Positions 18,177 to 29,265 of a stretch of DNA of 64,000 nt are shown in pieces; the stretch's first letter is position 1; each line of letters starts with the position of its first letter. The position numbers and the translations under genes are program-made. The DNA comes from JABAQJ01 sp046327745 (GTDB lineage: Bacteria; Gemmatimonadota; Gemmatimonadetes; Gemmatimonadales; Gemmatimonadaceae): NCBI GenBank assembly GCA_046327745.1, contig JAXLXV010000012.1, positions 124,001 to 188,000 of the forward strand, read 5' to 3'. Below the pieces are notes generated by a model. It saw only the letters and a program-made list of their open reading frames with translations, ran no database searches and was not told the origin of the DNA.

Positions 18177-18242
18177 GTGAGTAACCGCGTGTCAAAAGGT
18201 GAGTCGGACGAGTGTCGGGATTGCAAATGACAGTCAGTCCGC

Positions 18243-19625
18243 TCACGGTCGATCCGTTGCAGCTCCCATGCGGAGTCGCACGATCTCCTGCAGGGCATCC
18301 AACGCATCGGCGGGACGATGCGCGAGGTACGCACCAGCACTGGTTGCGTCCAGCCACGCCGAAACAGGCGTGGCCAGTGGTTCACCACCGCCACGCAGGT
18401 CGCGCAAGGGCGCCACGTCGCCTTGTTGCAATAACAGCGCATACCGGGCACCGGCCTTTCGCGCCGCGTCCATCTGCTTGGATGACTTCTGTGACGCGAG
18501 CTTTTCGGTATTCAGCACATAGTCACTGCTCAGCCCCAACCGCCGAAGGGCGGCGGCGGCCGCAACCACTCGTTCGGCGTGCACCCCTTCCTCTGGCACG
18601 ACCCACACGTCGACGCCGGCTTCTGCCGCTGGCATCTTGCCACGGGCCTTCAGCAGCTCGCCAAGCACCACGTCGCCCATGCCGAAGCCTAACGCGGGAA
18701 GGTCCACGCCCCCCAGGTCCTTCAGTAGGTTGTCGTAGCGCCCGCCACCACAGATCGCACGGAACTCGCCCTGTGTATCGAACAGCTCAAACACGATCCC
18801 GGTGTAGTACGCCAGGCCGCGGACGATACGCAGGTCGAACGACAGGTATTCATGGACGCCGTGCGCTTGCAGCAAGGCCGCATACCGGTCAAAGCGGTCG
18901 AGCGCCTCTCCAACGCGCGCGTCGTGCGCTAAGGAGGCGCGAATGTCCGACAACGACGAATCGCGAGCTACACGCAAGCTCTCAGCGGCGGCGTGTTCGG
19001 GAATCCCACCGCTGACCATGCGCTGCACCAGCACGTCCACGGGATCCCGGTCGATCTTGTCGATGGCCCCAAAGGCCACCGACAGGCACGAGGTAGGAAC
19101 TCCGAGCGCCTCAAGGATCGCCGTGAGAAGGCGGCGGTCGCTGACCCGCGCTTGCACGGCATCGGGACCTAGCCCGCAAGCTCGCATGATTTCGCACGCA
19201 ACAGCCAGCAGCTCGGCATCCGCGGCGACGTTGTCCTCGCCAAAGATGTCGACGTTGAGCTGGAAATGTTCGCGCAGCCGACCCTTTTGCTGTCGCTCGT
19301 ATCGGAAGAGCTGGGGGATGGAGAACCACCGGACAGGTTTGCGCAGCGCGTTGGCGCGCGCCGCCACCATGCGGGACACGGTAGGCGTCATCTCGGGCCG
19401 GAGGGCCACGGCACGGCCCCCCTTGTCCTCGAAGTTGTAAAGCTGTCCGACGATCTCGTCCCCGCTCTTCCTGGTGTAGAGCTCCAGTGGCTCTAAAGGG
19501 GGGCCGTCATACTCCTGAAACCCGAAGCGACGCGCCACGCTCCGCCAGCGCTCGAACAGCCACGAACGCTGTGCGAACTCGTCGGGATAGAAGTCACGAA
19601 ATCCGGGAAGCGCCGCGGTCGACAT
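18243..19625 (-). CDS. hisS: Histidyl-tRNA synthetase
   Basis: Class II synthetase for tRNA-His, 460 aa. Signature blocks: GFRDFYPDE at the N-terminus, LRPEMTPTVSRMVA, the motif 2 region FRYERQQKGRLREHFQLNVDIFG, the histidine-A motif GLAYYTGIVFE, and AICGGGRYDNL (motif 3), then a C-terminal anticodon-binding domain. It starts 9 nt after folC ends, so it is in the same operon. Confidence 0.97.
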   Translation of the reverse strand: MSTAALPGFRDFYPDEFAQRSWLFERWRSVARRFGFQEYDGPPLEPLELYTRKSGDEIVGQLYNFEDKGGRAVALRPEMTPTVSRMVAARANALRKPVRWFSIPQLFRYERQQKGRLREHFQLNVDIFGEDNVAADAELLAVACEIMRACGLGPDAVQARVSDRRLLTAILEALGVPTSCLSVAFGAIDKIDRDPVDVLVQRMVSGGIPEHAAAESLRVARDSSLSDIRASLAHDARVGEALDRFDRYAALLQAHGVHEYLSFDLRIVRGLAYYTGIVFELFDTQGEFRAICGGGRYDNLLKDLGGVDLPALGFGMGDVVLGELLKARGKMPAAEAGVDVWVVPEEGVHAERVVAAAAALRRLGLSSDYVLNTEKLASQKSSKQMDAARKAGARYALLLQQGDVAPLRDLRGGGEPLATPVSAWLDATSAGAYLAHRPADALDALQEIVRLRMGAATDRP

Positions 19626-19634
19626 CAGGGAAAG

Positions 19635-20908
19635 CTATCGGGCCAACGGATCGACCTGCAAGCGAGCCATCGCGTCTCCGACCGTGTGAAACGACCCGGT
19701 AATGAGCACCGTCCCACCACCTTTGCTCGCGGAGTCGAGCGCGTGATCGAAGTCCTCGTCCATGCGTGCCGACCAGCCTCGCGACCGCGCATACGCGTAG
19801 GCCTCGCTCAGGCGCCACATGCGACTGGTTGGCGCGGTTGGCGCGTTGACCAGCACAAACTCGTCAACCGCTGGCGAGAGCGCGTCCAGAATGCTCTGCC
19901 AGTCCTTGTCGGCCAGCACGCAGACGATGCCCACCAACGGTCGATCGACACCGAGTGCACGCAGCGTTCGGGTCAGGACGGTTGCACCGTCCGCATTGTG
20001 CGCGACGTCAAAGATGTAGTTGCCCACACGATGAAATCGACCGGGCAGGCGTACCGTGCGCAGTGCCGATTGTAGATCGCCTGCCGTCAGGGCAAAGTCC
20101 GGTCCTGCAGATTGCATCATGGCGATCGCGAGCGCCGCGTTCGACGCCTGATGCTCCCCAAGCAACGGGGTGACCATCGGGACCAGCGAGCCATCCAACT
20201 CCAGGTCAAAGCGTGTCCCTTCGGCTGCAACCGCCACATGCACGGGTGGACGTTGGCGCCACACATCCACCACGGGGTTCGCGCCTGCCGCGACGGCGGC
20301 GTCTCGGAGCAACGCGCCAATCTCGGCGTCGGGTTCACCGATCACGGCGGCCGCGCCGCGCTTGAAGATCCCCGCCTTTTCCCGAGCGATCTCTTCGCGC
20401 GTGTTCCCGAGGTACTCCACGTGATCAATGCCGATCGAGGAGACACCCGCCACCAGCGGCTGGATGACGTTTGTCGCGTCTAGGCGCCCGCCCAATCCCG
20501 TTTCGAGGATCAACACATCCACCTGCTGCCTAACAAACCACTCGAACGCCATGGCGGTGGTCGCCTCAAAGAATGTCGCGCCGAGCTCCTCCACCACCTG
20601 CACGTGCCGCTGGATAAAGTCCACGACAAACGAAGGCTCGATGGGCGTTCCGTTGACGAGAAAACGCTCTCGAAAATCCACCAGATGGGGGGACGTGTAT
20701 TTCCCGACGCGCAGGCCGCGCCAGCGCATGAGCGCCTCGAGCGTGGCGCATACGCTGCCCTTCCCGTTTGTGCCGGCAACGTGGAAGGCTCGCAACGTTC
20801 GATGCGGATTGCCCAAGTGGTGCAGCAGGGCATCCACCCGCTCAAGACCGAACTTGTTCTTCCCCGTCGTGCGCGCGAACAGAAAGTCCAGCGCGTCGCG
20901 GTAGTCGC

Positions 20909-20924
<16 letters not shown>
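19635..20924 (-). CDS. folC: Bifunctional folylpolyglutamate/dihydrofolate synthase
   Basis: Mur-ligase family enzyme adding glutamate to dihydropteroate and folates. The ATP-binding loop is in HVAGTNGKGSV, with KYTSPHLVDFRERF, TTAMAFEWF, ETGLGGRLDATN and GIDHVEYLG as further family blocks; the C-terminal domain holds DVAHN. 429 aa, normal length. The start overlaps the end of accD by 16 nt. The accD-folC order is widespread in bacteria. Confidence 0.96.
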
Positions 20925-21772
<848 letters not shown>

Positions 21773-21858
21773 AGGCTGCAAATGTGCCCGCTAAAGCAGC
21801 GCGGGACAAGGCGTTGACAATAAAGGCCCTTGCCCGCCCGGGCGTGGCCCGGCCTTCC

Positions 21859-23103
21859 CTAGAAGGCGTCCGCCATCCCACGCCCTTCGCTGGAGATGCG
21901 CACCAGGATGCCGACCGAGATCCAGCAGGCCAGCAGGAAGGAGCCCCCATACGAAAAGAACGGCAATGGGATCCCCGTGACTGGCATGAGGCTCAGGGTC
22001 ATGCCAACGTTTTCGGCCACGTGGACAAACCAGCTGCCGATGATCCCGAACGCAACGAGTGAGGAGAAGGAATCGCTCGCGCGCGTCGACACGCGGATCG
22101 CGCGGAGAAACAGCATGAGGAAGAAGAACAATGCGACGGTAACGCCGACAAACCCAAGTTCTTCCCCAACGACCGAAAAAATGAAGTCCGTGTGCTGCGC
22201 CGGGAGGAAGGCGAGGCGCTTCTGGCTTCCTAGGGTGAAGCCTTTGCCGACCCAGCCGCCGGAGCCAATGGCGATCTTGGATTGGATGACGTGGTATCCC
22301 GTGGCCTTGGGGTCCTGCGACGGATCGAGGAAGACGAGCAACCGCGCCTGCTGGTGCGGTTCGAGACGCTCCCACAGCAATGGCGCGGCCACCCCCATGA
22401 GCACATTCGCCACCACCAGCACCACGCCTTCCACGATATACGGCTTGTACAGGATCACCACGGCCAGCAGCAACAGGAACCAGGCGCCCCAAAGGCCTGT
22501 GGAAAAGGCCAGCACGAGGCTGATCGCCGGGCTGGCCACCAGCAGGAGCAATCGCGCCGACACTCCCGACCAGAACAGCATGGCAAAGAAGATCCCGATA
22601 AAGACCATCCCCGTCCCCAAATCGGGCTGGGCCATCACCAGGATCCACGGCACCAATACCACCACTGCCGGCTTCCAGAGTTCTAATAGGGACTTTGGGG
22701 CATTGCGGCTGGCGGACAGTACCTTCGCCAGCATCAACACGACGCACACCTTCGCCAGCTCGGCAGGCTGACCAATGCGCATGCCGCCGATAGTGATCCA
22801 CCCCTTCATGCTGGCCGCTGTGCCGGCACCGCTACCGATGACGAGCGTCACGGCCAGCAGCACGATCCCAAGCACGTACGCCGGCGTGGCCACCCAATCG
22901 AGAAAACGCACTGAGGCCCGGCTCACGGTCCACGCGGCCACGATGGAGATACCCAGCCACACCAACTGACGCTTCCACGCGCCTTCCACGTACGGCACGG
23001 GGACATCCGTCTGGCCGGCGGAGTAAACGACCGCTACGCCATATGCCGACAGCAGCAACGCGATCAGGACGAGCGGATAGTCCGCAAACGCGCGGCGGAT
23101 CAC
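21859..23103 (-). CDS. rodA: Rod-shape SEDS glycosyltransferase RodA
   Basis: Peptidoglycan polymerase of the elongation machinery, 414 aa with about ten membrane spans. SEDS signatures: QPDLGTG, and the long periplasmic-loop region with QHTDFIFSVVGEELGFVG, then the C-terminal SYGGSFLLACWISVGIL. The GTG start overlaps the mrdA stop (GTGA). Its partner PBP2 is encoded immediately upstream, which favours RodA over FtsW. Confidence 0.96.
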   Translation of the reverse strand: MIRRAFADYPLVLIALLLSAYGVAVVYSAGQTDVPVPYVEGAWKRQLVWLGISIVAAWTVSRASVRFLDWVATPAYVLGIVLLAVTLVIGSGAGTAASMKGWITIGGMRIGQPAELAKVCVVLMLAKVLSASRNAPKSLLELWKPAVVVLVPWILVMAQPDLGTGMVFIGIFFAMLFWSGVSARLLLLVASPAISLVLAFSTGLWGAWFLLLLAVVILYKPYIVEGVVLVVANVLMGVAAPLLWERLEPHQQARLLVFLDPSQDPKATGYHVIQSKIAIGSGGWVGKGFTLGSQKRLAFLPAQHTDFIFSVVGEELGFVGVTVALFFFLMLFLRAIRVSTRASDSFSSLVAFGIIGSWFVHVAENVGMTLSLMPVTGIPLPFFSYGGSFLLACWISVGILVRISSEGRGMADAF

Positions 23104-24866
23104 TCGCCCTCGGTGTTCACCGGCTGGATCGCCGGCCGCTTGAGGTAATGCTCGATGATCTTGGACGCTGTTCGGGCAGCGCGCGTACCGTGCCCCCCGA
23201 ATTCCAACATCACCGCGATCACGATCTTGGGGTCCTCTTTGGGTGCGAAGCCGACGAACCAGGCATGGTCCGCGCCGTGCGAGTTTTGCGCCGTCCCCGT
23301 CTTGCCGGCGATCGTCACTCCCTGAATGACCGCCGATCCGGCCGTGCCACGTCCGGACACCACGCCGGCGAGCGCGTCACGCAGGCCAGTCAGCTGCTCG
23401 GGCGGCAGTTCGAACAACTTGTTCCGGGCGATCTTCGAGTTGCCGATCGTCGGATTAGACGCCTGGCCATCAGTGGCCAGTGCGGTATAGAAGCGCGCCA
23501 TGCTGACGATCGTCTGCGAGTTCTCGCCCTGCCCGATCGACAGGTTCAACGCGACGGCTTGCGTCCACCCACGCGGCCCGAAGAGCCGATTGTAGTAGTC
23601 GACCGCGTACGGCCAGAGTGGCGCGGACTCATTGGGCAGATCGATCCCGCTGCGCTCCCTGAACTTCAAGTCCACGCCCCCAGCAATGAGCTTCGGTAGG
23701 CCCATCTTGAGCCCGAGCTGGTAGAAGTACACGTCGCAGGACTTTTCGATGGCCTCGGCGAGCGTGAGCGATCCGTGCCCTCGGTGATCCCAGCACTTGA
23801 ACCGCCGTGTACCGAACGTGTAGCCTCCCGTGCACGGGGCCGGCATCCGGTCATTCAAGGTCGCAACGCCACTTTCCAGCGCCAGCGCCGCCATGGCCAA
23901 CTTGAACGTTGATCCTGGCGGATAGCGCCCTTGAATCGCCTTGTTGTACAAGGGGCGGCGGGGATCGTTATTCAGTTCGGCCCAGTAGTCGCGCGGAATG
24001 CCACCGATGAACCGATTGGGATCGAAGGTCGGCGCCGAATGGATCGCCAGCACTTCTCCCGTCGGCTCCATCGCCACGACACCGCCCTGCAGTGAATCGC
24101 CGAAATACGACGCAACGAACCGCTGCAGGTCCAGGTCCAGATGCGTGGTCAGCGCGGCAGCCGGCACTGGTGGAAGGTCCGGTCGTGCGCCGGACTCGCG
24201 CACCACACGCCCTCGCGCGTCAACCTCCACAAAGCGCGACCCCTCTTTCCCTCGAAGCTGCCGTTCGTACTGCTTCTCCAGTCCCGCGCGCCCGATCTGT
24301 TGCCCGGACTTGTAGCCCACGTACGCTGAAGAATTGAGTTCGGACTCAGCGATTTCACTCGTGTACCCAACAAGCGCAGACACCGCGGGGCCATCCGGAT
24401 AGTATCGCTTGGGCGCGGTCTGGATGATGAGACTCGGGAATTCACTACGGTGTTCTTCCAGAACGGACACCTGATCGAAGGACGCATCCGCCAAGACGAC
24501 CGTGGGCCGATTGGGATCGCGTCGCAACCGGCGTACGGCAGACTCGATCGCGTCGTCAGTGAACGGTACAATGGCACTTAAGGCGCGAAGGGATGCCCGC
24601 AGCGAATCTGGTCCCGGACTCAGGATAGAGACCGTGTACCCTGGGATATTCTCGGCGACGATCAGGCCGTGACGGTCGTAGATGATGCCCCGGGGCGCCG
24701 GCAACGGAACTTCGCGCAGGCGATTCTCTTCGGACTGCAAGGCGTAGGTGGTGTTCTCCAGCACCTGCGTCCGAAAGAAGGCTCCCGCCAGCACCAACAG
24801 TGTGCCGCCGACCAGCACGCGCGCAAACTGTCCGCGCCGCTGGACTTCGTTCGGGTGAAAGCTCAT
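23100..24866 (-). CDS. mrdA: Penicillin-binding protein 2 (elongation transpeptidase)
   Basis: Crosslinks peptidoglycan during side-wall growth. A single membrane anchor lies near the N-terminus (VLVGGTLLVLAGAFF), followed by the class B dimerisation domain and the transpeptidase domain with the active Ser in PPGSTFKLAM (SxxK), the second motif in EKSCDVYF, and KTGTAQN (KTG motif). 588 aa, normal for PBP2. Coupled to mreD upstream (ATGA) and rodA downstream. Confidence 0.96.
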   Translation of the reverse strand: MSFHPNEVQRRGQFARVLVGGTLLVLAGAFFRTQVLENTTYALQSEENRLREVPLPAPRGIIYDRHGLIVAENIPGYTVSILSPGPDSLRASLRALSAIVPFTDDAIESAVRRLRRDPNRPTVVLADASFDQVSVLEEHRSEFPSLIIQTAPKRYYPDGPAVSALVGYTSEIAESELNSSAYVGYKSGQQIGRAGLEKQYERQLRGKEGSRFVEVDARGRVVRESGARPDLPPVPAAALTTHLDLDLQRFVASYFGDSLQGGVVAMEPTGEVLAIHSAPTFDPNRFIGGIPRDYWAELNNDPRRPLYNKAIQGRYPPGSTFKLAMAALALESGVATLNDRMPAPCTGGYTFGTRRFKCWDHRGHGSLTLAEAIEKSCDVYFYQLGLKMGLPKLIAGGVDLKFRERSGIDLPNESAPLWPYAVDYYNRLFGPRGWTQAVALNLSIGQGENSQTIVSMARFYTALATDGQASNPTIGNSKIARNKLFELPPEQLTGLRDALAGVVSGRGTAGSAVIQGVTIAGKTGTAQNSHGADHAWFVGFAPKEDPKIVIAVMLEFGGHGTRAARTASKIIEHYLKRPAIQPVNTEGE

Positions 24867-25351
24867 GCAGACTGCGGTTCCAGCACCGATCGAAAGGTCA
24901 CGAGCAGGAGAAGGCCCACCATCGCCGTGAGAGCAGCGGACAGTGGAGACCAGAGCAGCAACTGGATGGCTGCCTCTGTCACCCCCATCCGTCGTTCAGC
25001 AAGGACGTAGACGATATCGTACGCCCACTTGCCCACAAAGAAGAAGAAGGCATGCAGGACGACGTTGTCGGCAAAGAACACGGCTTTGAGCCACGACGCG
25101 GTGAAGGCAATGCCTGTCATCGCGAGGGCCCCAGCCCCGAACGCACTCGGAGAGAGAGAGTCGGCGACCAGTCCAGTGAGAAAGCCAAGGACCGCTGCCA
25201 CGCCAGGACGCACGCGCACCGCAGTCAGCAGGACCGCAATCACCAGGAAGTCCATACCGACGCGCCACCCCAACAGCGGACGAATGGAGTAGTGCAGCGT
25301 GACCAGAATGGCGAACGCCAGCACGCCGCGAAGAAACGGAGCCAGCCTCAT
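24863..25351 (-). CDS. mreD: Rod shape-determining protein MreD
   Basis: Small (162 aa) inner-membrane protein of the elongasome with about five hydrophobic segments. I start it at ATG 25351 because that overlaps the mreC stop by 4 nt (ATGA) and gives a normal MreD length (MRLAPFLRGVLAF). The open frame runs far upstream on the same strand but there it is antisense-like sequence inside mreC. GLVADSLSPSAFGAGAL matches the conserved MreD GxxxD loop. Confidence 0.9.
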   Translation of the reverse strand: MRLAPFLRGVLAFAILVTLHYSIRPLLGWRVGMDFLVIAVLLTAVRVRPGVAAVLGFLTGLVADSLSPSAFGAGALAMTGIAFTASWLKAVFFADNVVLHAFFFFVGKWAYDIVYVLAERRMGVTEAAIQLLLWSPLSAALTAMVGLLLLVTFRSVLEPQSA

Positions 25352-26424
25352 GGCGGTGGCCGCTTGACGCTGTCGCGTCGCACCGAATCTCGCTTCAGGC
25401 CGGACACTTTCAATCGCGCGCGCAACGAGTCGCTGGCTGTGACATTTGGCGCCACGTTGACGCCGCTCAGCATGGCGGCCGCGGAGTCGAGCATGCGTTG
25501 GCGTGCGGCTCGCACCTCCGCTTCCTGACGGTCCAACGAGTCGCCAGCTGCGACGATCCGTCGCTGTGCGGAATCCACGGACGACGCGGATTGCCAGACG
25601 GTGGAAACGTCGCTCGAGACACGATCGGCGGTCAGGACCATCACGTGCGCAATGTCCTGTGGGCGGACGGATGGACGCAGCAAGTACGTTCGCGCCCATC
25701 CTTCCAGCGTACGGATCTCCCCGACCACCACGCCGATCGGGATGCCCCGCGGGAAGACCCCGCCGAGTCCGGAACTGGTGATCAGCGTGCCATTCTTCAG
25801 GGCATCGCGAAACGCCACGCCGCGCATCTCGAGCATGTAGCGATCCGGCTCTGGGCCGCGGTGTGGCTGCACAATGCCAAAGGCGGAGCCGTCGGCGGCC
25901 ATGGCACTCACGCGGAAGTCCGCGTGCGTCCACAGAATGGCCTGGCTGGTCTTCGGGTCGGTGGACGTGACGACGCCGACCAGCCCGTCAGGAGCAACCA
26001 CGGGTGCACGCGGACGCACGCCAGCTTCTGCGCCTACGGTCAGTAGCACGACATCTTCGTCGTTGGACGCCCCGGTCGTGGCATGAAGGGCTTCGGCGGG
26101 GAGAAATCCCCACTGGAGCTGGTGTGCTAAGCCCAGGAGTCGTCGCAGGCGTTCATTTTCGTCTACGAGTTGCGGAACGCGGGCACCACGCATGGCCAAC
26201 GAATCGATGCGCGCGTTGACCTTGTCGCGTTCAAGGAACGCTCCTCGCGCTCGCTCGGCTTGCTCCTGCAGGCTAAGCAGCGGCGACAGGACGGTGCGCC
26301 GCAGAACCGCGGCAACGGAGTCTCGGGCAGTGGTTGGTAAGACCAGCGTAAAGAGCGCGAGGATCGCGCAGACCGCGAGCAGCGCGGTATCGACGCGCGA
26401 GTCGGAGCGGACGGCGCGAGCCAC
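25348..26424 (-). CDS. mreC: Rod shape-determining protein MreC
   Basis: Periplasmic scaffold linking MreB to the transpeptidase. 358 aa: a single N-terminal membrane anchor (about residues 14-32), a coiled coil around residues 50-95, then the beta domain with SQAILWTHADFRVSAM and TSSGLGGVFPRGIPIGVV typical of MreC. The last 80 residues form an additional charged, Ser/Arg/Asp-rich tail ending in PPP, longer than in E. coli MreC and likely disordered. Confidence 0.95.
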   Translation of the reverse strand: MARAVRSDSRVDTALLAVCAILALFTLVLPTTARDSVAAVLRRTVLSPLLSLQEQAERARGAFLERDKVNARIDSLAMRGARVPQLVDENERLRRLLGLAHQLQWGFLPAEALHATTGASNDEDVVLLTVGAEAGVRPRAPVVAPDGLVGVVTSTDPKTSQAILWTHADFRVSAMAADGSAFGIVQPHRGPEPDRYMLEMRGVAFRDALKNGTLITSSGLGGVFPRGIPIGVVVGEIRTLEGWARTYLLRPSVRPQDIAHVMVLTADRVSSDVSTVWQSASSVDSAQRRIVAAGDSLDRQEAEVRAARQRMLDSAAAMLSGVNVAPNVTASDSLRARLKVSGLKRDSVRRDSVKRPPP

Positions 26425-26437
26425 GATGGCTGACCCC

Positions 26438-27475
26438 TCAGGTGCTCAACACTGACCAGTACTTCGCCTCGTCGTCGAGGATTCGTCCTGTGCCGCGCAC
26501 CACGCAGGTCAGGGGGTCTTCATCCACGTGAATGGGGAGCCCCGTCTCCTGGTGCAACACGACGTCGAGGCCGCGGATCAAGGCGCCGCCTCCCGTCATG
26601 ACGATGCCACGATCGACGATATCACTGGCGAGTTCGGGGGGAGTGATTTCCAACGCCCGGCGCACGGCATCCACGATCTGCTGGATCGGTTCCTGGATGG
26701 CTTCCCGGATCTCGAGCGAGTGCACGCGCACGGTCTTTGGAATACCCGAAACGAGGTCGCGACCCTTCACTTCCATTTCGCGTTCCTCGCCGACCGGCGC
26801 GGCGGAGCCGACCTGCACCTTGATCAGTTCGGCCGTCGGCTCGCCAATGAGCAAGTTGTAGTTCTTCCGCATGAACTGGACGATCGCGGTGTCCAGCTCA
26901 TCGCCGCCCGTGCGGATGGACGTGTCACTGACGATGCCGGAGAGAGCGATGACCGCGATTTCGGTCGTGCCGCCCCCGATGTCGATCACCATGTTCCCCG
27001 TGGGGGTCTCGATGGGGAGTCCAACACCGATCGCCGCCGCCATGGGCTCAGCGACCATGAAGACTTCCTTGGCGCCGGCACCTAACGCGGAGTCACGGAC
27101 CGCGCGCTTCTCCACCTCGGTAATTCCGGAGGGGACGCAGACGATAACGCGCGGCTTGATCTTGAACATCCGGTTCTTGATGATCAGCTCGAGAAAGTAG
27201 CGGAGCATCTTCTCGGTGACATCGAAGTCGGCGATCACCCCGTCCTTCATGGGCCGCACGGCGATCACGCCATCGGGGGTACGCCCAAGCATGCGTTTGG
27301 CCTCGAGTCCGACCCCTTTGACCCGTTTGCTTTCCCGGTCAATGGCGACCACGGAGGGCTCGTTGAGGACGATGCCCTCGCCTTTGACGTAGATCAGGGT
27401 GTTGGCGGTGCCCAGGTCGACCGCGATCGCGTTCGCGGGGAAAAGGGCTCCGGGTTTCAGAAACGGCCAGCGCAT
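26438..27475 (-). CDS. mreB: Rod shape-determining actin homologue MreB
   Basis: Cytoplasmic actin-like filament that directs side-wall synthesis, 345 aa. The phosphate 1 loop is in AVDLGTANTLIYVKG, phosphate 2 in MVIDIGGGTTEIAV, and the C-terminal adenosine motif in GIVMTGGGALIRG. First gene of the shape operon, with a promoter candidate about 60-95 nt upstream and dut, in the same direction, ending 170 nt before it. Confidence 0.98.
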   Translation of the reverse strand: MRWPFLKPGALFPANAIAVDLGTANTLIYVKGEGIVLNEPSVVAIDRESKRVKGVGLEAKRMLGRTPDGVIAVRPMKDGVIADFDVTEKMLRYFLELIIKNRMFKIKPRVIVCVPSGITEVEKRAVRDSALGAGAKEVFMVAEPMAAAIGVGLPIETPTGNMVIDIGGGTTEIAVIALSGIVSDTSIRTGGDELDTAIVQFMRKNYNLLIGEPTAELIKVQVGSAAPVGEEREMEVKGRDLVSGIPKTVRVHSLEIREAIQEPIQQIVDAVRRALEITPPELASDIVDRGIVMTGGGALIRGLDVVLHQETGLPIHVDEDPLTCVVRGTGRILDDEAKYWSVLST

Positions 27476-27542
27476 GTATGAATAGCAATGACGCGCGGTG
27501 CGCGTTGGTCAGCGAATTGCGGTATTTCGGGGGACAGGGCGA

Positions 27543-27571
27543 AACCTAAGGATGCTCTCGGAAGCGTGCAA
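27543..27571 (-). promoter_or_regulatory. Putative mreB operon promoter
   Basis: Minus strand TTGCAC (27571-27566), 17-nt spacer, TAGGTT (27548-27543), in the 170-nt gap between dut and mreB. Predicted start is near 27536, giving a leader of about 60 nt. Confidence 0.5.
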
Positions 27572-27645
27572 GGCATTGGCGCGCCGACACCTAGCTACCG
27601 CCTGCTCACGTGCCGCGGAGCACAAAATCCTAGCAAGCTCAGCCT

Positions 27646-28104
27646 TTACTGGGCCCCTGTGCTGCCGAAGCCTCCGGTCCCGCGCGCGGTCTCGTTCAGC
27701 GTGTTCTGCGCAATAATTTGCGGCGCTTCATAGCGCGCAAAGACGAGTTGTGCGATGCGATCGCCGCGACGGATCGCGACTGGCTCCGCGCCACCATTTT
27801 GCATGATGATCTTGAGCTCGCCACGATAGTCGCTGTCGATGGTGCCGGGCGCGTTAGGCAGCGTGAGTCCGTGTTTCAACGCGAGTCCGGAACGAGGACG
27901 CACCTGCATCTCGAGTCCATCCGGCAGCTCAAACACCAGTCCGGTGGCCACGGCCTTTCGCTCACCGGGGGCGAGGACAAAGTCTGGTTCCGCCGATGCC
28001 ACGTCGTAGCCGGCGGAGCCCGCCGTTTGCCGGGCGGGCAGCGGGAGATCGGCATTGTGCGGCAAGCGCTGGATGTGCACGCGGCCGGACCACGACACCG
28101 TCAT
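27646..28104 (-). CDS. dut: dUTP diphosphatase
   Basis: Trimeric dUTPase hydrolysing dUTP to dUMP and PPi. All five motifs can be read: GSAGYDV, PRSGLALK, APGTIDSDYRGELK (with catalytic Asp), RGDRIAQLVF and the C-terminal P-loop-like RGTGGFGSTG. 152 aa, normal. It is the last gene of the rpsO-pnp-M16-ald-dut run, 19 nt after ald. Confidence 0.97.
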   Translation of the reverse strand: MTVSWSGRVHIQRLPHNADLPLPARQTAGSAGYDVASAEPDFVLAPGERKAVATGLVFELPDGLEMQVRPRSGLALKHGLTLPNAPGTIDSDYRGELKIIMQNGGAEPVAIRRGDRIAQLVFARYEAPQIIAQNTLNETARGTGGFGSTGAQ

Positions 28105-28123
28105 GCCGATCTCCCGTCAGTTC

Positions 28124-29236
28124 CTACAGGAACGACTGCGGGTCGTGGTTCGGCAGCCCAAACGCCTCGGCCACGCCCGGATACGTCACCTTGCCGTCGA
28201 TCATGTTCAAACCAAGGCGCAGCGCGGCATTGTCACGCAACGCTTTCTGCCAACCCTTGTTTGCCAGCTGCAACGCATACGGCAGCGTGGCGTTGGTGAG
28301 TGCCAGCGTCGACGTGCGCGGCACGCCACCGGGCATGTTCGCCACCCCATAGTGGATGACGCCATCCACCACGTACGTCGGGTTCTCGTGCGTGGTCGCG
28401 TGAATCGTTTCCACGCATCCGCCCTGGTCAATGGCGACGTCGACGATCACCGATCCCGGTCGCATGCGCTTCAGGTCCTCCTTGCGGAGAAGCTTGGGCG
28501 CCTTGGCTCCGGTCACCAGCACACCGCCCACCACCAGATCCGCCGTTTCAACCTGCTCCAGGATGTTGTGGCGGTTGGAGTGAATCAGCTGCACGTTCGC
28601 GGGCATAACGTCAGACAAGTAGCGCAGCCGCTCGAGGGAAATGTCGAGGATGACCACCTTCGCCCCCATCCCGGCCGCCATCTTCGCCGCATTCGTGCCA
28701 ACCACGCCACCACCAAGGATGACGACCTTGGCGGGAGGAACGCCCGGAACGCCGCCGAGTAGCACGCCTCGTCCGCCGTAAAGCTTCTCGAGGTACTTCG
28801 CGCCCTCTTGCACCGCCATGCGGCCGGCAACTTCGGACATCGGCGTCAGCAGGGGCAGCTCTCGCGAGGGAAGCTCCACCGTCTCGTAGGCGATGCAGGT
28901 CGGGCCCGCGGCCATGTGCGCCCGCGTCAGCTTCTCATCCGCTGCAAAGTGGAAGTAGGTGAAGATCACCTGGCCGCGCTTCATGCGCTTCCACTCCGGC
29001 TCGATCGGCTCCTTCACCTTCATGATCATTTCCGCCTTGGCCCACACGCTGTCGGCGTCAGGCAAGATCTGGCAGCCGACCTCCGTGTACTGCCGATCTT
29101 CGAAGCCACTGCCCTCGCCAGCTCCCTTCTCGATGGCTACCTGATGCCCCGCAGCCACAAGGGCCTCGGCGCCTGCCGGCACCAGAGCGATGCGATTCTC
29201 GTTCGTCTTGATCTCTTTGGGTACGCCGATGAACAT
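28124..29236 (-). CDS. ald: Alanine dehydrogenase
   Basis: NAD-dependent oxidative deamination of L-alanine to pyruvate. Begins MFIGVPKEIK; substrate residues are in MKVKEP (Lys) and YFHFAAD (His); the Rossmann loop reads VVILGGGVVGTNAAKMA; C-terminal DVAIDQGG is typical. I use ATG 29236 (370 aa, family length), where homology begins; the frame is open 33 codons further upstream. A CGTTAGGT motif (29240-29247) sits directly before the start. Confidence 0.96.
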   Translation of the reverse strand: MFIGVPKEIKTNENRIALVPAGAEALVAAGHQVAIEKGAGEGSGFEDRQYTEVGCQILPDADSVWAKAEMIMKVKEPIEPEWKRMKRGQVIFTYFHFAADEKLTRAHMAAGPTCIAYETVELPSRELPLLTPMSEVAGRMAVQEGAKYLEKLYGGRGVLLGGVPGVPPAKVVILGGGVVGTNAAKMAAGMGAKVVILDISLERLRYLSDVMPANVQLIHSNRHNILEQVETADLVVGGVLVTGAKAPKLLRKEDLKRMRPGSVIVDVAIDQGGCVETIHATTHENPTYVVDGVIHYGVANMPGGVPRTSTLALTNATLPYALQLANKGWQKALRDNAALRLGLNMIDGKVTYPGVAEAFGLPNHDPQSFL

Positions 29237-29265
29237 GGTCGTTAGGTCCGTGTGTACACCCGGTG

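Noticed and set aside
18180..18200. TTGACA just before proS as a promoter
   Set aside because: Its -10 would fall inside the proS coding region; no TAnnTT at 17 nt.
21791..22801. Minus-strand frame of 336 codons
   Set aside because: Out-of-frame shadow of rodA on the same strand.
25352..25933. N-terminal extension of MreD by 194 residues
   Set aside because: Lies within mreC in another frame; ATG 25351 overlaps the mreC stop and gives a normal MreD.
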